Below the pieces are notes generated by a model that was not told where the DNA came from, ran no database searches, and saw nothing but the letters and a program-made list of their open reading frames with translations. DNA of 55,934 nt from JBLMYQ01 sp050258375 (GTDB taxonomy: Bacteria; Bacillota; Clostridia; Acetivibrionales; UBA4821): positions 1 to 55,934 of the forward strand of contig JBLMYQ010000011.1 of NCBI GenBank assembly GCA_050258375.1, written 5' to 3'. Position 1 is the stretch's first letter; every line of letters starts with the position of its first letter. Below, piece by piece: positions 34,050 through 43,133 of the stretch. The position numbers were made by a program, and so were the translations under genes.

Positions 34050-35477
34050 CTATTTTCCTGCATCAACCGTTATATTTTTGATATTTCCATCAGACTTGAA
34101 GCATACTAACCAAACAGGAAGATTATTGTTCTTTGATTGTTCGGTTATTCTATACTCAAGCTTTATATCTTTAATTTCGATATCTCCTTTAACATATCCT
34201 GCATTTGCAAAAACAGCATTAATAATACTCTCAATTTCTGAAGAAAAAGTATATTCGCCTTGAAGCATTTTAAAGCTTTGATAGCATCTCTTATATTTTA
34301 TTTGCTCAGGTGTAATAATTACTTCAACTGCGCTCTCTTGGTTTGATAAATCCCGCCCCCGCGAGCAATTTACCGGAATTCCGTTTACAGCATAGTCAAA
34401 ACGGAATATTGCCTGTTTTTCCGTCATTTTTATATCAGAAACAAATAGATTTTCAGTACCGCCATACTCTTCAACAGCTGACAGTGCCTGATTCATGGCT
34501 TGCTTAAAGTCAAAGCCCTTATTATCGGGCTGCAAAGATTCAAATTCAAGGAATCCATCCGCAAAAATTTTAAGAGTATTATTATTTTCATCTATAAATA
34601 TGTTTGTGCCATCTTTCTTTATAAACTTTGAGTAATCCTTCCCACTAAAAAATCTGTCAACGATTTCATCAATTTTCTTATTATCATTAGGAGATAACTC
34701 CGGAAAGAACTCAACCTTACCGAGTTTTAAGCTTTTTCTTCTCTCATCAGAAAAATTGAATATTGGAAGAAATACATCATCTTGAAATTTTAAATTCAGG
34801 GATACATTAGGCAGGGCTTCTTTTAATGACGCATACTTTATTAAGCTGGAATTATTAAAGATTTGTTCAAAATCCTTGTCTGTAACCTGGTCATTTCCTG
34901 CAAAATAATATTTTCTAAATGTCTCACATCCATTTTTAAGGGTTCTGGTATAAAGTATTACATTTTGACCAAATCGTGTTATAGCAATAGCATTTAGGTT
35001 GCTTGATTCTTCTTTAATTTTTTTCTCATCAAGCTTGTAAAGCATTGAAATTATTTCTTTTCCAATCGGATAATCAAAATACATAACAATCGAGCTTTTA
35101 GATAGAAGCCCATTCCATTCAGCCGCATCTACTATATTTAATTTGGCTTGACCATCTGATATTGTACTTTTCATAAGATTTTTTGCTGTCTTCCACAGCT
35201 TATCATGCTCCTGATTTGAAGGATATAGTATCCAGTGCCCTTCATCCCCATTATTCACCAGTATTTTGGTAGGGAGAATAATTTTCTCATATCTTGTCTG
35301 AATATCTTCTTTCCCTATTCCTATAAGCTTTGAAAAATCAATATTACCAATTCTGGCAAGAAAAGTTGAAAACCCATGGTAATCTTCAAACCATAGGCTT
35401 CCACATAAAATCATACTTGTAATAATTAAGAATACTAGAATATATGTCTTCATTCTTCCGGCATTAAGATTAAACAT
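34050..35477 (-). CDS. yycH: WalK regulatory protein YycH-like
   Basis: 475 residues. One N-terminal helix (about 11-28) followed by a large extracytoplasmic region. The family match is by overall layout, by the HWILYPSNQEHDKLW segment and by position before yycI. With YycI it should modulate the sensor kinase WalK. Start ATG after GGTGAGG. The preceding exported protein gene ends 30 bp upstream. Confidence 0.85.
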   Translation of the reverse strand: MFNLNAGRMKTYILVFLIITSMILCGSLWFEDYHGFSTFLARIGNIDFSKLIGIGKEDIQTRYEKIILPTKILVNNGDEGHWILYPSNQEHDKLWKTAKNLMKSTISDGQAKLNIVDAAEWNGLLSKSSIVMYFDYPIGKEIISMLYKLDEKKIKEESSNLNAIAITRFGQNVILYTRTLKNGCETFRKYYFAGNDQVTDKDFEQIFNNSSLIKYASLKEALPNVSLNLKFQDDVFLPIFNFSDERRKSLKLGKVEFFPELSPNDNKKIDEIVDRFFSGKDYSKFIKKDGTNIFIDENNNTLKIFADGFLEFESLQPDNKGFDFKQAMNQALSAVEEYGGTENLFVSDIKMTEKQAIFRFDYAVNGIPVNCSRGRDLSNQESAVEVIITPEQIKYKRCYQSFKMLQGEYTFSSEIESIINAVFANAGYVKGDIEIKDIKLEYRITEQSKNNNLPVWLVCFKSDGNIKNITVDAGK

Positions 35478-35507
35478 TTTTTACCTCACCAATTATCCCT
35501 TTTGCTA

Positions 35508-35990
35508 TTAATTACTTAAAATTTTGGTGATAATTTCCTCAATTTTAATTACTTCATTTTTTAGAACTTCTTTTACTGCAAGATTCTTAACCGTTATTGC
35601 CCTTTTGATTATCTGGAATTCACTTTCTTTTTCAGCATAAATTAATATTTTATTTACCTTATCTCTTTCTAATCCGATTTCTTTTGCAAAGATACCGGAT
35701 ACCCCTACTGTCCACGAAACCTGTTTATCATCAACCTTTAATTTTTCATATGTATTTTGATTATCAGGTTTTATATAAATATAAAGCTTAACCCCTTGCT
35801 CAGATTTTCCAGACACAATACAGGAATCACTGAATGTGGAAAAATCCTCTTCTGGCTTTGATAGCTCAACTAATGCAGCTGTGCTTTTCTCTTCACCTGT
35901 CAGCTTTTCAGGTGCCGCCCATACAGCTCCAGTAATAAGTAATCCTGTAACTATTATGGTAGCAGCTGATACAATCAACTTTCTAAACAT
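35508..35990 (-). CDS. Exported protein of the wal cluster, unknown
   Basis: 160 residues from the ATG behind GAGGTG; an upstream in-frame start lacks a site. A signal peptide ends near AVWAA (about 24). The mature part is a small beta-type domain with CIVSGKSEQGVKLYIYIKP and a KNLAVKEVLKNEVIKIEEII C-terminus. The single Cys lies at about 52. I do not recognise a family. It lies between walK and yycH, and a WalR-type direct repeat and a TATAAT element stand upstream, so it may be WalR-controlled and start a yycHI transcript. Confidence 0.75.
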   Translation of the reverse strand: MFRKLIVSAATIIVTGLLITGAVWAAPEKLTGEEKSTAALVELSKPEEDFSTFSDSCIVSGKSEQGVKLYIYIKPDNQNTYEKLKVDDKQVSWTVGVSGIFAKEIGLERDKVNKILIYAEKESEFQIIKRAITVKNLAVKEVLKNEVIKIEEIITKILSN

Positions 35991-36033
35991 AATACACCTC
36001 AACTATATGTATAAATATATTTCGATTAATTTT

Positions 36034-36066
36034 ATTATACTTTAAAAATGTTACATACATATTACA
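36034..36066 (-). promoter_or_regulatory. WalR-type direct repeat and promoter upstream of the exported gene
   Basis: Minus-strand TGTAAT-N5-TGTAAC (36050-36066) fits the WalR consensus TGTWAH-N5-TGTWAH exactly, and TATAAT (36034-36039) follows at a distance that puts the repeat over the -35 region. It lies in the 89 bp gap after walK. Chance hits are possible in AT-rich DNA. Confidence 0.6.
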
Positions 36067-36078
36067 GTCCACTTAATT

Positions 36079-37914
36079 TTACTTTACATCGGCATTTTGA
36101 AACACCATACTTGCTTCAAATTGCCCGTTATTAGCACTGCTATCCATACAATCTTTAACCGGCAAGGAAATTGTAACATCAGTCCCTTTTCCGAGAGCGC
36201 TTTCAATAGAAATACTTCCACCATTGGCTTCAATGATTTCTTTTGCAATGGAAAGTCCTAAACCAGTCCCTCCCATTTCCCTTGATCTTGCTTTGTCAAC
36301 CCTATAAAACCTTTCAAAAATTCTTGGCACATCTTTTGCCGGTATGCCTATTCCATTATCTTTAACCTTTATATAAGGACAGCCATCATCCGAACCGACA
36401 GCAACACTGATTTTTCCCTTTTCAGGTGTATATTTTATAGAATTCGATATTATATTTACAACAACCTGGATAATTCCATCCCTATCTGCGTAAACCTTTG
36501 GTATTCCTTCTTTAACCTCACATTTCATAACTTGATTTTTCTTATCTGTTTCAATTTTAATCTTCTCAACAACATCAATAGCCATTTCACCTAAATCAAA
36601 TTCCACCTTATTTAATCTTGTTTCTTTATAATCAAGTCTGGAAAGCTGAAGTAAATCACTTACTATTCTTGACATTCTACTGGACTCTGAATTTATTACA
36701 TTTAAAAAGTCTATTGCTGTGGCTTTATCTTCTATTGCGCCATCAATAAGTGTTTCCGTGTAAGTCTTTATAGATGTAAGAGGTGTTTTAAGTTCATGTG
36801 AAACATTCGCAACAAACTCTCTTCTCATATTATCAAGCTTCTGCTGTTCCGTTATATCATGAATAACAGTAATTATACCATTTGTTTTTGCGTCTTCTCC
36901 TTTAAAAGATGCAAAAACAAGCCTATAGTCCTTATTTTTATATATAATACTATTTTCAATATTCTTTTGATTTTCAAGCTTAATTATTTCTTCTTTTGAA
37001 GTGTTTACTCCAAGCCTGCTGAAAATAGAAGAAAAATCTTCCCTGTCAGGATTAATATCAAGCATGTTTTGTGCTGCCGGATTTGCATGTATTATATTGC
37101 CCTCAACATCAAAGGCGATTACTCCATCCGCCATATGAAGCAGTATTGTAACTATTTTACTCTTTTCATTAGAAATTTCACCCAGTGTGTCTTTAAGCTC
37201 TATTGACATATAGTTAAATGAGTCTATCAGTTTTCCAAGCTCGTCACCCGAGCTATCTTCTTTAATATATTCAAAATCACCTGATGCAATTTTCTCCGTC
37301 CTTTTAATCAAATCAGAAATAGGTCCTGTAATAGCCTGTGCAAGAAGATACCCAAGTAGAATTGAGATTGCAAGGGCTGAAAACATTGCATAAAATATTA
37401 TACTTTTCAGCCTGTTGAGAATGTTTTTAAGTCCATCCTTATTGTATTTTATATATAAGATATATTTTACATTTCCATCTATAATTATTGGCTTGGCATA
37501 ATCCAGCTGCTCATCACCATCGGTTATCTTATCACCGATTTTACCTGAAATTGCTGAAATTATATTTGGAGTTTTGGCTATGCTTTGTTCCTTTAAATCT
37601 GTAGGATCTGACGCATATACCATTTTCCCAAAGCTATCTAAAAGATAACCTTTTCTATTTATATTGTTTATTACAAAAATGTTTTTAAAGGTTTTAAATA
37701 ATTCGTAGCCATAATTAGGGCTGTCATCACTGATATTTTTCTCGATATCCTTTTCAGAAAAAGCCTCAACAGATTGTTTCATCTGGGAAATAAATTCATC
37801 CTTATATGTTTTTTCAACGGCAAATAGAAGATAGGTGCCTACAACTATCATTATAGATATAACTAATAGAAAAAATATTGATACCAGTCTCCACCTAAGA
37901 CTTTTGAAAAACAT
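36079..37914 (-). CDS. walK: Sensor histidine kinase WalK
   Basis: 611 residues. Membrane helix (about 10-32), extracytoplasmic Cache-like sensor domain (33-170), second helix (172-194), HAMP (195-245), PAS (about 250-355), HisKA with phospho-acceptor His373 in VSHELKTPLT, then HATPase with NIISNSIKYTPE and GTGLGLSIAKEI. WalK responds to wall status and controls hydrolases through WalR. Start ATG after a run of G. It follows walR by ~105 bp. Confidence 0.95.
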   Translation of the reverse strand: MFFKSLRWRLVSIFFLLVISIMIVVGTYLLFAVEKTYKDEFISQMKQSVEAFSEKDIEKNISDDSPNYGYELFKTFKNIFVINNINRKGYLLDSFGKMVYASDPTDLKEQSIAKTPNIISAISGKIGDKITDGDEQLDYAKPIIIDGNVKYILYIKYNKDGLKNILNRLKSIIFYAMFSALAISILLGYLLAQAITGPISDLIKRTEKIASGDFEYIKEDSSGDELGKLIDSFNYMSIELKDTLGEISNEKSKIVTILLHMADGVIAFDVEGNIIHANPAAQNMLDINPDREDFSSIFSRLGVNTSKEEIIKLENQKNIENSIIYKNKDYRLVFASFKGEDAKTNGIITVIHDITEQQKLDNMRREFVANVSHELKTPLTSIKTYTETLIDGAIEDKATAIDFLNVINSESSRMSRIVSDLLQLSRLDYKETRLNKVEFDLGEMAIDVVEKIKIETDKKNQVMKCEVKEGIPKVYADRDGIIQVVVNIISNSIKYTPEKGKISVAVGSDDGCPYIKVKDNGIGIPAKDVPRIFERFYRVDKARSREMGGTGLGLSIAKEIIEANGGSISIESALGKGTDVTISLPVKDCMDSSANNGQFEASMVFQNADVK

Positions 37915-38019
37915 TAAGTACCCCCCGTGAACCGTTGCTGATTCATTTTTATGCTTATATTAATCAAAGGAGGCTGGATTCATCCTAGCCCCCATACATT
38001 CCGGTATTTATATAAGCCT

Positions 38020-38721
38020 TTAATTTTCATTAAATCTGTTAAAGTAGTAACCTACTCCTCTTTTTGTCAAAACGTATAGCGGCTCTCCCGGATCCTCTTC
38101 AACCTTTTCTCTCAATCTGCGGACAGTAACGTCAACCGTACGAACATCTCCATAATATTCATAGCCCCAAACCTTTTCAAGAAGCTGTTCCCTGGTAAAG
38201 ATTTGCCCAGGCTGTGTAGCAAGAAATTTAAGAAGCTCAAACTCTCTTAATGTTAAGTCTATAACCTTTTTATTTTTACGCACTTCATACCTTGAGCAAT
38301 CTATTTCCAGTCCACTTTTTACAAGTATATCCTCTGGTGTACTAGTAACATTTTCCGGAATATTCCTGCGAAGATTTGCTCTTATTCTGGCCATAAGCTC
38401 TCTTACACTAAATGGCTTGGTTATATAATCATCCGCACCAAGCTCAAGCCCAAGAACCTTATCAACCTCTTCCTCCTTGGCAGTTAACATCAAAATAGGT
38501 GTAGATATTTTTTCCCTTAATTTTTTACACACAGAAAACCCATCCATTTTGGGAAGCATTACATCTAAAAGAATCAAGTCCGGACTTTCAGCCAATGCCA
38601 TGTCAAAGCCTTCTTCTCCATCGTATGCTTCTAAAGTTGAATATCCATCTTTTCTCAAGTTAAACTTAAGAATATCAACTATTGGTTTTTCGTCATCAAT
38701 AATAAGGATTTTCTTATTCAT
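38020..38721 (-). CDS. walR: Response regulator WalR
   Basis: 233 residues from the ATG behind GGGGTG; an earlier in-frame start lacks a site. OmpR/PhoB class: receiver domain with phospho-acceptor Asp53 (LLDVMLPKMDGF) and C-terminal winged helix ending TVRRLREKVEEDPGEPLYVL and GVGYYF. It controls wall hydrolase genes by binding TGTWAH-N5-TGTWAH sites. First gene of walR-walK. A LysM/M23 hydrolase gene lies directly upstream on the same strand. Confidence 0.95.
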   Translation of the reverse strand: MNKKILIIDDEKPIVDILKFNLRKDGYSTLEAYDGEEGFDMALAESPDLILLDVMLPKMDGFSVCKKLREKISTPILMLTAKEEEVDKVLGLELGADDYITKPFSVRELMARIRANLRRNIPENVTSTPEDILVKSGLEIDCSRYEVRKNKKVIDLTLREFELLKFLATQPGQIFTREQLLEKVWGYEYYGDVRTVDVTVRRLREKVEEDPGEPLYVLTKRGVGYYFNRFNEN

Positions 38722-38846
38722 AATTAACACCCCATTATAATTGGCAATGCACAATGTGCAATTCAGAATAATAAAACTAATTTCTATATTGCTCTTTTAA
38801 AGGCTTAGTAATCTTAAATTTCAGACATTATTTCTATTCAAACAAG

Positions 38847-38874
38847 ATTATATCACTTTAAATTAATTATACAA
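38847..38874 (-). promoter_or_regulatory. Promoter of walRK
   Basis: Minus-strand TTGTAT (38869-38874), 16 bp, TATAAT (38847-38852), about 125 bp upstream of walR. A near-palindrome TGCACAATGTGCA lies in the leader near 38746. Confidence 0.55.
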
Positions 38875-38907
38875 TAAGGATTTTAATCCATTTTTTTTCA
38901 TAAAGCT

Positions 38908-40368
38908 CTATTTTAGAAGCTTTTTGGGATTAACCGGGTTACCATTTTTCCTTATTTCAAAGTGGAGATGCGGTCCGGTTGTTCTTCCCGTCATACCTAT
39001 AAGAGCAATTTTCTGACCCTTATGAACCTTTTGTCCTTTTTTTACAAGAATTTTGCTGCAGTGACCATAATATGTAGTATACTTGCTCCCATGCCTGATT
39101 TTTACCAGCTTTCCATAACCACCTTCGTACCCTGTAAATGAAACCACTCCACCATCCGCTGCATATATGGACTGCCCAACCTTTGCGCCGATATCTATCC
39201 CTTCATGCATTCTGCCCCATCTTGCGCCAAACCTTGAAGTTATAAACCCCAAAACAGGTCTTTTGAAGCTTCCCGTTGAAACTTTAGCAACCTGTTTTTT
39301 TGTCCCGGCAGCTTCTTTTTTACCAACCGGAGCCTTTATTAGTTTTTTATCCTTTTGCTGAGTATTATTAGAAGGCTGGTGCTGCTCTAATGTAGTTATC
39401 TCTTTTGTCTTAACATTTATCAATGGCACCGGACTGCTTAGCTTAATCTCTTGACCTTCTCTAATGTTTTCGCCTATCTCCGGATTTATTTGTTTTATTT
39501 TGCTGACACTGATACTGTTATTCTTTGCAATTAACCATAGCGTATCTCCCTTTTGAACCTTGTAAACCTTACTTCCTTCCTTGCCGGATGATAGAAGCTT
39601 AAAGGCGTCATCAAAAGTAAGCGTTTTTATATCGTTAATATTTTTTTCTCTTATTTCTACGTTTTCTATAAAGTCAACTACTGCGCTGTTTGATTTCTTA
39701 TAAGGCTGTTTTAATTTCTCCAGTAGTTGCTCTGCCATTGCTTTTGTAGGAACCACCACTAGCTCTTTACCATCTACACTGATTGCATACCCTCTTTTAG
39801 TGAAAAAGCTTTTGTTTTTCAGATTATCCAAAACAGCTGCTGTATCTGCTTTTGAGGATTTCAAAGCAATAGTTGGTCTAAAATCAGCTTTTGCTGTAAA
39901 AGCCATATCCGAATTAAAATCCTTGTTTAGCTTGGCACTTGCTTGACTTAATAAATCAGTAAAATCATTTTTATTGTTAATAACTCCAACATATTTGTCA
40001 TTTACATAAACATTGTACTTTATGCTTAGTCCATTTAATATCAATAAAGCATTTACAACTATAAGAGCTGTTATTATTCCGGCTTTAAAATACTTGGTTC
40101 TCAATCTGTCAGACAAAATCCATCTTTTGGATTTTATGTATTTTTTCTTTGACTCCTGCTCCATTATGTTTATGTAGGTTCTGAATCTGGCATTGATGCC
40201 TTTCAAGCTAAAAACCTTGTTTATGTTCTTATACTCGCTTTTAAGAACAATAGCCTTTTCACCTATATGTATAAGTGTACCCGCTTCAGTCTCACCCTTT
40301 TGCTTTTCTTTTTTGGGTTTTATACGTATACGCAGTTTCCTGGTATTGTTTGTATTATTTTCAGACAT
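38908..40368 (-). CDS. LysM-M23 peptidoglycan endopeptidase
   Basis: 486 residues. A long basic cytoplasmic N-terminus (about 1-92) precedes one membrane helix (about 93-112), a middle region of ~150 residues, a LysM domain (about 271-313, YKVQKGDTLWLIAKN) and a C-terminal M23 domain (about 385-486) with HEGID and HLHFE zinc motifs. A Pro/Lys-rich linker joins LysM and M23. The G5 domain common in this family in Clostridia is not seen. It should cleave peptide cross-links at the wall. It lies just upstream of walRK, which fits a WalR-controlled hydrolase, although no WalR repeat was found at its own promoter. Confidence 0.92.
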   Translation of the reverse strand: MSENNTNNTRKLRIRIKPKKEKQKGETEAGTLIHIGEKAIVLKSEYKNINKVFSLKGINARFRTYINIMEQESKKKYIKSKRWILSDRLRTKYFKAGIITALIVVNALLILNGLSIKYNVYVNDKYVGVINNKNDFTDLLSQASAKLNKDFNSDMAFTAKADFRPTIALKSSKADTAAVLDNLKNKSFFTKRGYAISVDGKELVVVPTKAMAEQLLEKLKQPYKKSNSAVVDFIENVEIREKNINDIKTLTFDDAFKLLSSGKEGSKVYKVQKGDTLWLIAKNNSISVSKIKQINPEIGENIREGQEIKLSSPVPLINVKTKEITTLEQHQPSNNTQQKDKKLIKAPVGKKEAAGTKKQVAKVSTGSFKRPVLGFITSRFGARWGRMHEGIDIGAKVGQSIYAADGGVVSFTGYEGGYGKLVKIRHGSKYTTYYGHCSKILVKKGQKVHKGQKIALIGMTGRTTGPHLHFEIRKNGNPVNPKKLLK

Positions 40369-40455
40369 TAAATCTTCCTTTCAACTACAACTTCAAACCC
40401 TGCAATATTTTTTTCTTCGCCAAGTATACTACTTTTAAAACCAAAAAGCAATATT

Positions 40456-40482
40456 AAGCCCCTCTCTTTTAAGAGAAGGGCT
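40456..40482. terminator. Terminator of the 610-residue SLH protein gene
   Basis: Hairpin AGCCC(C)TCTCTT with AAGAGAAGGGCT, 19 bp after the stop. Its core resembles the terminators at 45955 and 47751. Confidence 0.75.
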
Positions 40483-40500
40483 GTAGTATGCCGGCCTATT

Positions 40501-42333
40501 TTATTCTTCTGAGCTTATTACAATAAGCGAAGTTACAAATACTCCTCTGTCATTCTTACCATAAGCTATTATTTTCTGATTTTCCTCAAGCTGACTAAGC
40601 TTTACATATTCAGCTTTTTCCACATTATTTACTTTAGTACTTGATGAATCTACATAAATCTGTATCTTTTCAGCACTATCTGTCTCAATAGTTATAACAC
40701 CAAGGCTTAGGTTAATCAACTTGATTGTTCCTCTGACTTCAAGCATTTCAACCTTCTTTTGCGCTTTTACCTGCACCGCTACATTGCTGTCCAATTTTAT
40801 TTCTGCTTTTGCACCCAGCCTCAAATCATAAATTACAGCAGCCGCATTATCAACTCTTATCTGAGCATCTGTGGATAATGCATAAGTATTTATCTTTGTT
40901 CCATCTTTTATAGTAATTGTATTATTCTTACCAATTACGATTTCTTCTATTGTTCCCTCAACGGTCTTTTCTTGGCTTTCAGCTTTAATCTCTATAACCT
41001 TATTATATCTGATAGTAAGACTTACATCATCTCCAACCTTGACGTCCTTAAGCTTTGCAGCCGAACCATTTCTTGAAACGGTAACATCAGATGAAACATT
41101 ATATCTTTTAGATTCATTATTAACCTTCACTGTCAAATAAACCTTGTCATCTGTTGTAAGGCTTTCAACCTTTCCTGATACCTTTTTATCCTTATCTTCA
41201 ACTGCAATTTTACCAATTTTATTAGCTGACGTCAGATATACAGTTCCAAAATCACCTGTATTAAGAGCACTCATTGATGAATTATTACCGTTTTTGGTTA
41301 TTTGAACATACTCATCTATTCCATAGCTCTCCGAATCCGCATCCTCGTCCATACCATCCTTAATCCCAATCTTGGTTGATGATATGCTGGAGACAATACC
41401 GTTAATTGTCTTTGGGAAAGCCCTTGAAACAGCATCTACGCTAACTATATCTGTTCCTTTGGTTTTAACAGTAACAGTAAATCCTCTTTCCAGACCATTT
41501 ATTGTTGAATTTGTATTATCAACTTTTATAGGTGTTGTTAATGGAAGAGTAAAATTCTTTGAGCTTGCAGCATCTTTCACAGTTATTAGCATTGTTGACG
41601 TATCTATATAATCAATAGTTCCAGCGAAAGAAGCTTCTGCTGTTGTTGAATTACTAGTAGTCTGAGTTCCCAACTTCTTACTTACACGTAAAAGCAAAAC
41701 CGCGACCTGTGCCCTTGTTAATGAATCATTAGGCTTAAACTCATTTTTACTTACTCCTACCATTATTTCTTCATCATTTACAAATTCGACATAAGGCTTT
41801 GCAGCCACAGGAATTTGCTGTGAATCCATAAATGGAAGAATTACAAAGGTCTTATTTTTAACATCCTTCTCTTTTCCCATAATTTTAGTAAAAATTATGG
41901 CTGCTTCATATCTTTTGGTATTCTGCTTCGCATTTTGACCTTTTATATATGTATCCATTTCTGCTTGTGAAAAAATCTTCCTATTCAACAAGAATGAAAT
42001 TTCTTTTTTCCCATATATATCATATGTAGAAAGTGTTTTCTTGTAAGCTTCCTCAGCGGCAATGGCTTCTTCTGCATTTTCTTTTTTATCTACTCCCAGC
42101 ACTCTGGAAGCTAGCACCAGAGTATCAAGCTTTGTCACAGTATTATCAGGCTTAAAAGTACCGTCAGGATAACCAAGTATTATTTTATTGGCTACCATTT
42201 CTTTTATGTCTTTTTCAGCCCAACTTCCCTTTATGTCTTTAAGCGTCGTCTCTGCATATACCATAGTCTGTAAAAATAAGGACATTGTTAGAAGCATTAC
42301 GGTAAAAATAACTTTTTTAGATGTTTTTATCAT
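40501..42333 (-). CDS. SLH-domain cell-surface protein
   Basis: 610 residues. Signal peptide (about 1-27), then three SLH repeats (about 32-80, 95-160 and 175-220; clearest DIKGSWAEKDIKEMVANKII and GYPDGTFKPDNTVTKLD). The rest is a long series of beta-type repeats of ~60 residues, for example IEEIVIGKNNTITIKDGT and IKLINLSLGVITIETDS, which look like short extracellular beta-barrel or SH3-like units. It should bind the pyruvylated wall polymer. Probably a surface structural protein; no enzymatic motif seen. A multi-hairpin and repeat-rich gap separates it from the divergent S-layer gene. Confidence 0.9.
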   Translation of the reverse strand: MIKTSKKVIFTVMLLTMSLFLQTMVYAETTLKDIKGSWAEKDIKEMVANKIILGYPDGTFKPDNTVTKLDTLVLASRVLGVDKKENAEEAIAAEEAYKKTLSTYDIYGKKEISFLLNRKIFSQAEMDTYIKGQNAKQNTKRYEAAIIFTKIMGKEKDVKNKTFVILPFMDSQQIPVAAKPYVEFVNDEEIMVGVSKNEFKPNDSLTRAQVAVLLLRVSKKLGTQTTSNSTTAEASFAGTIDYIDTSTMLITVKDAASSKNFTLPLTTPIKVDNTNSTINGLERGFTVTVKTKGTDIVSVDAVSRAFPKTINGIVSSISSTKIGIKDGMDEDADSESYGIDEYVQITKNGNNSSMSALNTGDFGTVYLTSANKIGKIAVEDKDKKVSGKVESLTTDDKVYLTVKVNNESKRYNVSSDVTVSRNGSAAKLKDVKVGDDVSLTIRYNKVIEIKAESQEKTVEGTIEEIVIGKNNTITIKDGTKINTYALSTDAQIRVDNAAAVIYDLRLGAKAEIKLDSNVAVQVKAQKKVEMLEVRGTIKLINLSLGVITIETDSAEKIQIYVDSSSTKVNNVEKAEYVKLSQLEENQKIIAYGKNDRGVFVTSLIVISSEE

Positions 42334-42519
42334 TCAAATCCCCCTTTTCGTTATTGAATCAGATTTTATCCTTTGTTAAAAAGCTTAGACCGCCTAAATT
42401 AGGCTTTGCCATCTTCACTACTATTCTACTATTCAATATATAAATGTTCAATATATACTAGCGTTTTATCCAAACTATTTTTTTAAAATATATAAATACT
42501 TAAGTCAGTCCCCTCCCCA

Positions 42520-42715
42520 GAGGTAAACGCATGAAGCAGAATACTAGAAAACAAAAGATAAAATTCTACTTAGACCCCTCTTTCTCCCCTGAAAAGGGGA
42601 CGAAAAGCAGTTTTCCATAGAAAAATCTTCATAGAAACTACTATTCGCTCCCTGTCAGGGAGGTTAGGAGGGTCTGGATTTGGAATTACTTGTATTCGTG
42701 CGTTTGCCCTACTCC
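42520..42715. mobile_element. MITE-like inverted-repeat element, stem-loop repeat copies B and D
   Basis: An imperfect inverted duplication of ~195 bp. Each end carries GGYAAACGCAYGAA (left near 42522, right complement near 42709), and inside each half is an AGACC...CGAAWAG stem-loop module (42572-42607 on plus, 42641-42675 on minus). The stems differ in sequence but both pair. No coding sequence inside. It resembles a non-autonomous mobile element, and its modules match the copy beside the DUF559 gene at 55486. Confidence 0.6.
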
Positions 42716-42803
42716 CCTCCCCCTCATTACCAGAGATAAAATCGCAGCTCTTTAAAGCAAAGCCTTGTTCTTTCTTTGCCCCTCTAATTTTGAGCCTTTA
42801 CCC

Positions 42804-42827
42804 CCAGCGCTCAATGCTGGTTTTTAT
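42804..42827 (+). terminator. Hairpin with T-tract in the S-layer upstream region
   Basis: CCAGC/GCTGG stem with a 7-base loop followed by TTTTT. It looks like a plus-strand terminator, but no gene precedes it; it could end an unannotated transcript or be an attenuator for the S-layer gene. Confidence 0.45.
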
Positions 42828-42830
42828 TAC

Positions 42831-42908
42831 CTGTAGACAAGCTAAATAGAGTAATATAGAATAACCAGCGTTGGTTAACATAAAGTACGCTTTATGGTCT
42901 ACCTTTAC
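42831..42908 (+). ncRNA. Possible multi-branch structured RNA upstream of the S-layer gene
   Basis: Outer pairing GTAGAC (42833-42838) with GTCTAC (42897-42902) encloses two hairpins: AACCA-GCG-TTGGTT (42863-42876) and CATAAAG-TACG-CTTTATG (42879-42896). The layout suggests a folded leader or small RNA. Not matched to a known family. The rest of the 42334-43133 gap holds the MITE-like element and otherwise no gene. Confidence 0.35.
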
Positions 42909-43043
42909 AGTTTTTAACTTTTCTTTTATCATCTGTTACCGCTATTTTAAGGTTATTTTACAATTAGTTTAAAGCTATAGCAAAATATTTTTGTACACTG
43001 TATTATGTTAACTAGGAAAAAGATTTTGAAAGGGGGTGAATAT

Positions 43044-43077
43044 CGGTTGCCTTTAGAAACCGCACGAATGAAAAGGC
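43044..43077 (+). promoter_or_regulatory. Possible pseudoknot in the leader of the first S-layer gene
   Basis: CGGTT (43044-43048) pairs with AACCG (43058-43062), and GCCTTT (43049-43054) in its loop pairs with AAAGGC (43072-43077), a crossing H-type arrangement 57 bp before the start codon. The stems are short and the first loop has no bases, so the geometry is strained. Confidence 0.3.
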
Positions 43078-43133
43078 TTTCTGACAAAAAAGTTAGAGAT
43101 AAGAAAATAACAAAATACAAGGAGGATTCACTT

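Noticed and set aside
38743..38762. TGCACAATGTGCA near-palindrome before walR as an operator
   Set aside because: Short, not perfectly symmetric and with no repeat elsewhere in promoters here; too weak to call.
43005..43133. N-terminal extension of the S-layer protein by 43 residues
   Set aside because: A classical signal peptide starts at 43134 behind AGGAGG; the upstream frame has no signal and covers the leader.
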